Assembly (NCBI GenBank): GCA_027062125.1 | Contig: JAMOTW010000220.1 | Coordinates: 1 to 14,948 of the forward strand | Reading direction: 5' to 3' | Source: Thermococcus sp. | GTDB taxonomy: Archaea; Methanobacteriota_B; Thermococci; Thermococcales; Thermococcaceae | Length of the DNA: 14,948 nucleotides | Part shown: piece by piece, positions 6,184 to 11,849 of the stretch | Numbering within the stretch: the first letter of the stretch is position 1 | Layout: every line of letters starts with the position of its first letter | Notes under the pieces: model-generated | What the model saw: the letters and a program-made list of their open reading frames with translations, nothing else | Told to the model about the DNA's origin: nothing | The model's database searches: none | Translations under genes and position numbers: made by a program

Positions 6184-7052
6184 ATGAACGCGCTCATCCT
6201 TGGAGTCCTGGCGGCCCTCGTCTCGGCCGTTTCATGGGCGGCCTCGACGATACTCATAAAGGTTGGCATGAGGGACAAGAGCCCGGTGGCGGTCAACATA
6301 GTCCGCCTCTACATAGTCTCAATAATGTTCGCGGCGATATTCCTGGTAAAAGGTACGTTCCCGCAAGTTGCGGCGCTCCCTCCAGAACTCCTGTTGGTGG
6401 CTTTTATATCCTCACTCTTTGGCTTCGTGATAGGGGACTACTTCTACTTCCACGCCCTCAACATGATGGGGGTCTCCAGGACCGTCCCCATAACATCCAC
6501 ATACCCGCTCTGGGCAATACTCTGGGCCTTCTATTCCTTGGGAGGAAGATAAGCCCCCAGATAATCGTCGGTGCGGTTCTGGTCGTCACCGCAATAATCG
6601 TGGTCAGGAAGGCCGAGGAGAAAGAGCGCGTTAACCCGAAGGGCTTCATCTTCGCGATCCTCGCGCCGATTTCGTGGAGTCTCGCGATACTTATGATGGA
6701 CTGGCTGACCGGCTACATAGACGTGCTGGCCCTCGCGGGACTGAGGATGATGTCGGCCGCGCTGGGGATATCCCTCCTCCTGCCTAGGTACCTGCCGGAG
6801 CTCAGGAGGATAACGCTGAGGGAGGTGCTCATCCTAACGGGGGCGGCAATAAGCGGCCTGTTCATAGGGCAGTACCTCTTCGTTTACTCGGTCAACCTCG
6901 TGGGTTCCCAGATAGCCGCCCCCGTCTCGGCGATAAACCCCATCATAGCCTCGGCGCTGGCAATATTCCTCCTCAAGGAGCCGCCAAACAGGAGGATACT
7001 GGAGGGCCTCATCTTGGCGGTCGTCGGAGTCATTCTAATCTCGACCGCCTGA
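6184..7052 (+). pseudogene. EamA/DMT-family transporter, interrupted by a one-base frameshift
   Basis: Two overlapping reading frames together make one drug/metabolite transporter of about 289 residues with two EamA repeats and about ten TM helices. The first part (6184-6531) runs through SAVSWAASTILIKVGMR, an SLFGFVIGDYFYFHALN segment and the typical STYPLWAILWAF, then derails to GGR and stops at 6550-6552. The second part continues in the -1 frame from about 6534, reading LFLGRKISPQIIVGAVLVV, and includes the second repeat with APISWSLAILMMDW and PVSAINPIIASALAIFLLKE. Adding one base after 6531 restores WAFLFLGRK, the normal family sequence. No slippery heptamer is present, so this is either a real inactivating deletion or a sequencing error. 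Conservation is otherwise intact. The TATA box supports start 6184. Confidence 0.85.
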
Positions 7053-7060
7053 GGGGCAGG

Positions 7061-7069
7061 TTTTTAAAT
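7061..7069 (+). promoter_or_regulatory. TATA box of the H/ACA RNA gene
   Basis: TTTTTAAAT lies just after the EamA stop. A start about 27 bases beyond its centre falls near 7092, five bases before the first hairpin of the RNA described at 7092-7251. The following protein gene has its own box at 7275-7282, so this box is best explained by the RNA. Confidence 0.65.
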
Positions 7070-7091
7070 TCGTCCTCCTATCCTTAACTGC

Positions 7092-7251
7092 CGACAGCGA
7101 GGGGACAATAAGTCTCCTCGCACGGGCTCGGTCAACCCGCCTCCGCGAGGTATCGGGTTCCGTGAGCGGAGCGTGCTCACGCCGAGCCCACAGGGCCGGG
7201 AGCATCCACCCGCGCGAGCGAATGAACGCGGGCCTCTGTACCCGGCCCACA
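7092..7251 (+). ncRNA. H/ACA guide sRNA with two H/ACA hairpins
   Basis: A GC-rich, protein-free stretch folds into three hairpins. Hairpin 1 is a plain 10-bp stem (7097-7106 with 7112-7121). Hairpin 2 has lower stem GGGCTCGG/CCGAGCCC (7124-7131, 7182-7189), followed directly by ACA (7190-7192). Its upper stem is CTCCGC/GCGGAG (7141-7146, 7166-7171), topped by a GA/UGA kink-turn. Hairpin 3 has GGGCCGGG/CCCGGCCC (7193-7200, 7241-7248), followed by ACA (7249-7251). Its upper stem is CCCGCG/CGCGGG (7209-7214, 7227-7232), closed by a GA...UGA K-loop. Internal loops are of pseudouridylation-pocket size, 15-16 bases from each ACA. This is the archaeal H/ACA plan (L7Ae, Cbf5, Nop10, Gar1). Hairpin 2 arms fit 23S around U2580. 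RNA ends are estimated. Confidence 0.85.
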
Positions 7252-7274
7252 TTTCGACGCCCTTCTGAGGAAGG

Positions 7275-7282
7275 TTTATAAT
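7275..7282 (+). promoter_or_regulatory. TATA box of the HTH-CBS gene
   Basis: TTTATAAT lies about 38 bases before the GTG start. It is overlapped by the left arm of the inverted repeat at 7279-7299. Confidence 0.6.
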
Positions 7283-7314
7283 ACCCAAAATTGGGATTAA
7301 TAACCGGTGGTTAT
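7279..7314. promoter_or_regulatory. Candidate autoregulatory operators of the HTH-CBS regulator
   Basis: Two inverted repeats sit between the TATA box and the start codon. The first pairs TAAT-a-CCCAA (7279-7288) with TTGGG-ATTA (7291-7299) around AA, 9 matched bases per arm with one extra base in the left arm. The second is ATAACC-GGT-GGTTAT (7300-7314), covering the ribosome binding region. Their position over the TATA box and start site is that of a repressor site. That the HTH-CBS protein itself binds them is inference. Confidence 0.5.
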
Positions 7315-7316
7315 GC

Positions 7317-7895
7317 GTGGTGACAATACCCCGGCCGATCGACCCCAGGGAGATACGCCGAATCCGAAAGGAGCTCGGGATAACCCAGGAGGAGCTTGCG
7401 GAGAGGGCGGGGGTAACGCAGGCTTACATAGCAAAGCTCGAGAGCGGTAAAGTTGATCCCCGGCTTTCCACCTTCAATCGCATTCTTCAGGCTCTTCTGG
7501 AGTGTAAGAAGGCCCAGCTCAGGGCCAAAGACGTCATGTCCTCACCCGTTCTCTCGGTAAAGCCCTACGAAAGCGTCGAGAAGGTCATCAGGATAATGAA
7601 CAAGCACAACATCTCCCAGATTCCGGTCATAGCGGGCAACAAGGTTGTCGGCTCCGTCACGGAGAAGACCCTCGTCAGACGGAGTCTGGAATACGAGGAC
7701 ATCTACGACCACAAGGTGATGGAGATAATGGAGGAGCCCTTCCCGATAGTCAACGAGGACGAGGACCTCGAGGTCGTCAAATACCTGCTCGAGGAACACC
7801 CGGCAGTTCTCGTTCAGGACAGGGAGGGGAGGATCGAGGGCATCATAACCCGCGTGGACATATTCAGGATTGGAAAGGGAAAGGGCAAGGCATGA
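7317..7895 (+). CDS. XRE-type HTH transcriptional regulator with two CBS domains
   Basis: A 192-residue protein. Residues 8-62 are a Cro/XRE helix-turn-helix (IRRIRKELGITQEELAERAG, then VTQAYIAKLESGKVDPR). Residues about 70-125 and 130-187 are two CBS motifs (DVMSSPVLSVKPYESVEKVI... with QIPVIAGNKVVGSVTE, and VMEIMEEPFPIVNEDEDLEVV... with EGIITRVDIFRI). A CBS pair usually binds adenosyl ligands such as AMP, ATP or SAM, so this looks like an energy- or nucleotide-sensing DNA-binding protein; ligand and regulon are unknown. HTH-CBS proteins of this size are common in archaea. The GTG at 7317 lies 6 bases after GGTGG (7306-7310); GTG 7320 is an alternative. It probably controls its own promoter through the repeats at 7279-7314. 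Confidence 0.88.
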   Translation: MVTIPRPIDPREIRRIRKELGITQEELAERAGVTQAYIAKLESGKVDPRLSTFNRILQALLECKKAQLRAKDVMSSPVLSVKPYESVEKVIRIMNKHNISQIPVIAGNKVVGSVTEKTLVRRSLEYEDIYDHKVMEIMEEPFPIVNEDEDLEVVKYLLEEHPAVLVQDREGRIEGIITRVDIFRIGKGKGKA

Positions 7896-7898
7896 GCC

Positions 7899-8019
7899 GG
7901 AGGTGCTTCTATGGGGGGACGCCTCGCTCTCGTGAGGTAGCGATTCGAAACTCGATGGCGTAGGTCTTCTCGCCCTGAGCGCTGTGGTTCTGGCGTTCCT
8001 CCTCCTGAGAAGGAGGTAG
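7899..8019 (+). pseudogene. Small single-TM protein reading frame broken by one base
   Basis: A strong ribosome binding site GGAGGTG (7899-7905) is followed 5 bases later by ATG 7911. That frame reads only MGGRLALVR before a TAG at 7938-7940. In the next frame an open stretch from 7936 to the TAG at 8017-8019 encodes a hydrophobic segment (GVGLLALSAVVLAFLLL) ending in RRR, typical of a C-terminal membrane anchor. It has no start codon of its own near its beginning. Skipping one base near 7935 would join both into a protein of about 35 residues. This may be a decayed or frameshifted small membrane protein, or the tail of a lost secreted protein brought here by rearrangement. It lies just after the HTH-CBS gene and could have been co-transcribed. 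Confidence 0.4.
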
Positions 8020-8034
8020 TCTCCTTTTCTTTCC
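8020..8034 (+). terminator. Pyrimidine/T-rich putative terminator
   Basis: A T/C-rich tract including CTTTTC follows the last stop of the small broken reading frame and precedes the next TATA box (8066-8072). Archaeal termination commonly occurs at such T-rich tracts. The evidence is composition and position only. Confidence 0.3.
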
Positions 8035-8065
8035 AACCATTCCCTGGCAAAAATATCCAACAAGC

Positions 8066-8073
8066 TTATATAC
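8066..8073 (+). promoter_or_regulatory. TATA box of the binding-protein gene
   Basis: TTATATAC is centred about 47 bases before the ATG at 8117 and predicts a start near 8096, giving a leader of about 20 bases. An inverted repeat, AACCACC (8083-8089) with GGTGGTT (8107-8113), flanks the predicted start. Its right arm contains the ribosome binding site. Confidence 0.6.
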
Positions 8074-8116
8074 CCGAAGCCCAACCACCAATGGACAAAT
8101 AATCCAGGTGGTTGAA

Positions 8117-9976
8117 ATGAAAAGAACCGCGCTCTTGCTCATGATACTACTCCTTGGGGCCGTCGTGGCCAGCGGCTGCATAAGCGGGGAAACTACCACC
8201 ACCCAGAGCCCATCGCCGAGCACCAGCCCAGAAACGACCTCCAGCCTCGGACCAACGGAAACCACGAGCAGCCCAACGGCAACGGAGACTGAGAGGCCGT
8301 ATTATCCCCTCAACGTAACGGACTTTGCCAACAGAACCGTTACTATTGAGAAGGAGCCCCAGAAGGTCGTCACCCTCGCACCGAGTATAACCGAGGACCT
8401 CTACTACCTCGGACTCTTCGATAGAGTAGTCGGTGTAACCCAGTTTGACGACTTCCCACCCGAAGTCAGCAACGTCACCCGCGTTGGAGGCTACGGCCAG
8501 TACGCCAACCTGGAGATCATAGCCTCCCTCAATCCCGACCTCATACTCGTGGACAGCTATTCAATGACTATTCTCGACGAGCTTGAGAAAATAGCGCCGG
8601 TCGTCGTCGTTGACCCCCACGGCATGGACGACATACCCAGGGCGCTTGAGCTTCTCGGGAAGGTGTTCAACCGCGAGAACGCCGCGGACTACAGGGTCAC
8701 CGTCTTTAGAGAACAGATAAACGAGATCAGCTCCGCGATCAAAGACTATCCGAAGCCCGGTGTCTTCTACGTCGTCTGGAACTATCCTCTCATGACCGCC
8801 GGTGGAGGGACGTTCATAAGCGACGTGATAGAACTCGCCGGCGGAAGGAACATCTTCAACGACACCGTAGGCTGGCCTGCGGTCAGCCCTGAGCAGGTCA
8901 TCGAGAGGGACCCAGAGGTTATAATCCTCACCCCCCACTGCGGAATGACGGTTCGGGACGTTTACAACGGCCCCCTTGCGAACACCAAGGCCGCCAGGGA
9001 GGGGAACGTCTACGTCATCGAGAACGAGAACGACCTGATACACCCGAGCCCGAGGGTTGTGAAGGGCCTCGAGACCGTCGCGAAGCTCCTCCACCCCGAG
9101 GCATTCAGGGTAAGCTACCCGCTGACCGTTACGGACTTCGAGGGCAGAAAGGTGATCATCGAGAAGGAGCCCCAGCGTATAGTCAGCCTCGCGCCGAGCG
9201 TCACGGAGAGCCTGTTCTACATAGGGGCAGGTGACAAGCTCGTCGGCGTCACCGACTACGACGATTTCCCGCCGGCGGTGAAGAACATAACCCGCGTCGG
9301 CGGCTACGGCAAGTACGCCAACCTCGAGGTAATCGCCTCGCTCCAGCCCGACCTCATCATAGCGGACGACTTCTCGGTGAGCATCCTCGAGAGCCTCGAG
9401 AAGATAGCGCCGGTGGTTATAGTCTCACCCAGGAACATCGAAGACGTCTACCGCCAGATCGAGCTCCTCGGGGAGGTCACCAACCGCGAGGGGGGAGCCA
9501 GGGCGGTCGTTGCCGATATGAAGGCCAGGGTGAGCTACGTTGCCGCTATGGTTGCTGAAAAACCAAAGGTGAAGACCTTCTTCCTCCTGAGCTACTACAA
9601 CGGCTACTGGACTGGAGGAAACGGCACGTTCATCAACGACCTCATAAGCCTCGCTGGCGGCGAGAACGTATTCGGGGACGTCAGCGGCTGGGGTGCGGCC
9701 AGCGAGGAGCAGATAATCGCAAGAAACCCGGAAGTCATCATAATCTCGCCGAACGCGGGGATAAAGCCAGAGGACCTCTGTTCAGGCCCGCTCTCCGAGG
9801 TTGATGCTGTTAAGAACGGCCGTGTTTACGTCCTCAGCGATGAGAACCTCGTTGTAAGGCCCGGGCCGAGGATAGTGCACGGCCTGGAGGAGATAGCGGA
9901 GTACCTCCACCCGGAGGCGTTCAACTACCAGCCCCAGCCACTGGTCTGCAACGCAACTTCCTCGGCTTCCGGGTGA
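8117..9976 (+). CDS. Lipoprotein with two tandem BtuF/FhuD-like ABC substrate-binding domains
   Basis: A 619-residue exported protein. It has a signal peptide with a lipobox-like VASGC (Cys21), then a Ser/Thr/Pro-rich linker (about 25-60) typical of archaeal surface-anchored binding proteins. Two homologous type III (metal-chelate) binding domains follow at about 63-330 and 334-601. Each begins YPLxVTDF and contains EKEPQ, LAPSxTE, GVTxxDDFPP, TRVGGYGxYANLE and a long backbone helix. The family binds cobalamin, haem or Fe-siderophore outside the cell for a BtuCD/FhuBC importer. No permease or ATPase is next to it, so substrate and partner are unknown. The C-terminus has no membrane anchor. 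ATG 8117 is chosen because GGTGG (8107-8111) lies 5 bases ahead and because the signal peptide starts there. The duplication is the odd feature. Confidence 0.88.
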   Translation: MKRTALLLMILLLGAVVASGCISGETTTTQSPSPSTSPETTSSLGPTETTSSPTATETERPYYPLNVTDFANRTVTIEKEPQKVVTLAPSITEDLYYLGLFDRVVGVTQFDDFPPEVSNVTRVGGYGQYANLEIIASLNPDLILVDSYSMTILDELEKIAPVVVVDPHGMDDIPRALELLGKVFNRENAADYRVTVFREQINEISSAIKDYPKPGVFYVVWNYPLMTAGGGTFISDVIELAGGRNIFNDTVGWPAVSPEQVIERDPEVIILTPHCGMTVRDVYNGPLANTKAAREGNVYVIENENDLIHPSPRVVKGLETVAKLLHPEAFRVSYPLTVTDFEGRKVIIEKEPQRIVSLAPSVTESLFYIGAGDKLVGVTDYDDFPPAVKNITRVGGYGKYANLEVIASLQPDLIIADDFSVSILESLEKIAPVVIVSPRNIEDVYRQIELLGEVTNREGGARAVVADMKARVSYVAAMVAEKPKVKTFFLLSYYNGYWTGGNGTFINDLISLAGGENVFGDVSGWGAASEEQIIARNPEVIIISPNAGIKPEDLCSGPLSEVDAVKNGRVYVLSDENLVVRPGPRIVHGLEEIAEYLHPEAFNYQPQPLVCNATSSASG

Positions 9977-10014
9977 ACTTCCATTTTCGGGCAACCGTTA
10001 AAAGCCCCCTCTCC

Positions 10015-10022
10015 AATTTTTT
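10015..10022 (+). terminator. Oligo-T tract after the binding-protein gene
   Basis: AATTTTTT, about 40 bases after the binding-protein stop and just before the ribosome binding site of the next small gene. Oligo-T runs of this kind are typical archaeal termination signals. Confidence 0.4.
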
Positions 10023-10033
10023 CTGGTGGGAGC

Positions 10034-10204
10034 ATGGAGAGGAAAACCTTTTACAGGGTTCTGCTGGCAATAGTGCTCGTCCTCACGGTGGTCTACACCC
10101 TTGGAATAATGGGCGTCATACCGTTCCAGTGGAGCTACTACATCACGATTTTCATGATAATCCTGTTCTTCTACCTCCGGCTCGATAAAAGGTGGGAGGA
10201 CTAG
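10034..10204 (+). CDS. Small (56-residue) two-TM membrane protein
   Basis: A short reading frame starts at ATG 10034 after GGTGGG (10025-10030). It encodes MERKTFYRVLLAIVLVLTVV, a GVIPFQWSYY turn, a second hydrophobic segment (ITIFMIILFFYLRL) and the charged end DKRWED. Two TM helices with a basic N-terminus and a charged C-terminus suggest a real small membrane protein with both ends in the cytoplasm; no family is recognised. A possible TATA box GTTAAAAG lies near 9998-10005. The TAG stop shares CTAG (10201-10204) with the stop of the convergent permease gene. Support is the ribosome binding site, the coherent TM pattern and the exact fit between neighbours. Confidence 0.65.
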   Translation: MERKTFYRVLLAIVLVLTVVYTLGIMGVIPFQWSYYITIFMIILFFYLRLDKRWED

Positions 10205-10911
10205 TACATCCTCCGCAGGCTCCTGACCGAGAGGAGCATGAAGAGTAGCGTCATAAAAAGCATCAGCGGAAGCGAGTAGAGGGGGGCTATAACGTCGTAG
10301 TAGCCGAGGAGCGAGTACCTCAGAGCCTCGACCGAGTATGTCATCGGGGTTATCAGGCCTATCGCTATGAACCACTTCGGGAACAGCGTGAGGGAAGCTA
10401 TGGCCCCGCTCGTGAACATCATGGGGAGCCTTATCACGTTGAGCCATGTCATCACGTTTATCGGGTTCTCCACGGCGAGCGAGATGTAGACGCCGAGGGC
10501 TGAGAAGGCGAGGTTGGCCAGGAGTATTCCAAGCAACGTCAGCGGCCAGCTCCAGACTGGATAGACCATGAAGTACCTGACGATGGCCAGAGTTATCGCG
10601 CTCACCATGAGGCCGAAGAGGGCTCCAACGAGAACCTTCGCGAGGATTATCTCACCGTAGCTGATAGGTGCTAGAAGGAGTCGCTCGAAGGTCTTCAGCC
10701 TCCTCTCGAATATGAGCGAAGATGCCACGAAAGAAGTCGTTGCGAAGAGGGCCGAGATGCTGACGAGACCCGGGGCGAGGTGGTCGATGTCCCCGAAGCG
10801 GACTATGAAAGCTAAACTGAAGACCAGGGGGAACACCAGGCCCCAGCTTATCGAACCGGGCTTGAACATGTACTCCTTGAGCTCCTTGACGATTATGGGA
10901 ACGACCTTCAC
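10201..10911 (-). CDS. ABC-2 type transporter permease
   Basis: A 236-residue membrane protein with the six-TM ABC-2 pattern. It has an N-terminal amphipathic region (VVPIIVKELKEYMFKP), a first TM (SWGLVFPLVFSLAFIV), the cytoplasmic FERRLKTFERLLLAPISYGEIILAK loop that contacts the ATPase, and further helices. Near the end is the family's PMTYSVEALRYSLLGY motif. ABC-2 permeases export drugs, lipids, polysaccharides or other compounds; the cargo here is unknown. GTG 10911 is chosen because its GTGA overlaps the stop of the ATPase gene, and GGGGGTG lies 6 bases ahead. A GTG three codons upstream is less likely. It is the last gene of the three-gene minus-strand operon. Confidence 0.88.
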   Translation of the reverse strand: MKVVPIIVKELKEYMFKPGSISWGLVFPLVFSLAFIVRFGDIDHLAPGLVSISALFATTSFVASSLIFERRLKTFERLLLAPISYGEIILAKVLVGALFGLMVSAITLAIVRYFMVYPVWSWPLTLLGILLANLAFSALGVYISLAVENPINVMTWLNVIRLPMMFTSGAIASLTLFPKWFIAIGLITPMTYSVEALRYSLLGYYDVIAPLYSLPLMLFMTLLFMLLSVRSLRRMY

Positions 10912-11849
10912 AGCGGGCACCCCCCGCAGGCGCAGGGCCTTTCCCCGTCCTCGTTGCTATCGGTGAGCTGGAGGAAGACCTCCTCTATGCTCGGCAGTTC
11001 CGTTGAGAGGTGCAGAACCCTGAAGCCGAGCTCCCTCTTGAGTCCCCAGAACTCCTCCAAGAAGGTATCGGGGTCTTCGACCATCACCACGAGAGTCTCC
11101 CCATCGGGCTTCGGCGAGTAGGGCTCGAGGAAGCGGAGGAACCTGTTGCTCAGCGGCTCAACGCGGAAGCGCACCTTAACACCCTTGCCAACCAGTTTTC
11201 TCAGCTCGTTCCGCTTTCCAATCGCCACTATCTTTCCGCGGTTTATTATGGCTATCCTGTGGGGCAGCGTCTCCGCCTCGGTCATGTTGTGGGTTGTGAG
11301 GAATATCGTCTTCCCCTCCTTGTTGAGGAGCTGGATCATGTTCCTGACGAGGTTCGCTGACTGGACGTCTAAAGCCACGGTCGGCTCGTCGAGGAAGAGA
11401 ACCGGCGGCTCGTGGATGAGTGCCGCGACTATGGCAGTCCTCCGCTTGTAGCCAGAGCTGAGCTTCCCGAACTTCTTCTTCGCCGGAAGGTTGAAGTCCT
11501 TTATCAGCCTTGAAACGTTCTCAAGGGGAGCGTCGTAGAGCTTAGCTAAAAAGCGGAGGTTTTCCTCGACGGTCAGCTCGTCGTAGAGGTTCGAAACATC
11601 CTGGACGACGCCGATGGTCTTCTTAACGGCCTTCCTCTCCCTCCTCACGTCGTGGCCGTTGACGTAGGCCTCGCCCTCAGTTATCGAGGTCAGCGTCGAG
11701 AGCATCCTGACGGTCGTCGTCTTCCCCGCTCCGTTCGGACCGAGGAAGCCGAAAATCTCCCCCGGCTTTACTTCGAAACTTATCCCGTTGACTGCCGTGA
11801 AGTCCCCATAGCGTTTGGTGAGGTTCTTTGCTTCTATTACAGCCTTCAC
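10908..11849 (-). CDS. ABC-2 transporter ATP-binding protein with Cys-rich C-terminal tail
   Basis: A 313-residue ATPase. It shows Walker A GPNGAGKTT (37-45), Q-loop Gln83, a signature LSSGYKRR (130-137) in place of LSGGQ, Walker B VLFLDEPT (150-157) and H-loop TTH (185-187). A domain of about 90 residues follows (VKVRFRVEPLSN... to PSIEEVFLQLT), as in drug-exporter (DrrA/CcmA-like) ATPases. It energises the adjacent ABC-2 permease at the cytoplasmic membrane face. The final residues read CACGGCPL, three cysteines in a CxCxxC pattern after an acidic spacer, which is unusual for this family. The GTG start overlaps the stop of the upstream propeller gene (GTGA, 11849-11846), and its stop overlaps the permease start in the same way. 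Coupled translation of all three is likely. Confidence 0.92.
   Translation of the reverse strand: MKAVIEAKNLTKRYGDFTAVNGISFEVKPGEIFGFLGPNGAGKTTTVRMLSTLTSITEGEAYVNGHDVRRERKAVKKTIGVVQDVSNLYDELTVEENLRFLAKLYDAPLENVSRLIKDFNLPAKKKFGKLSSGYKRRTAIVAALIHEPPVLFLDEPTVALDVQSANLVRNMIQLLNKEGKTIFLTTHNMTEAETLPHRIAIINRGKIVAIGKRNELRKLVGKGVKVRFRVEPLSNRFLRFLEPYSPKPDGETLVVMVEDPDTFLEEFWGLKRELGFRVLHLSTELPSIEEVFLQLTDSNEDGERPCACGGCPL

Noticed and set aside
6520..6552. Programmed -1 frameshifting in the EamA gene
   Set aside because: No X XXY YYZ slippery heptamer precedes the break, so a mutation or sequencing error is the simpler reading.
7092..7251. RNase P RNA, SRP RNA or a riboswitch at the structured GC-rich stretch
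   Set aside because: It lacks the length and core elements expected of RNase P or SRP RNA, while paired stems each followed by ACA plus kink-turns match the H/ACA plan.
7941..7960. tRNA-like GATTCGAAACTC resembling a T-loop
   Set aside because: No acceptor, anticodon or D-arm can be formed around it.
9973..10188. Plus-strand open frame of 71 codons after the binding protein
   Set aside because: The better candidate in another frame (10034-10204) has a ribosome binding site and a coherent two-TM pattern.
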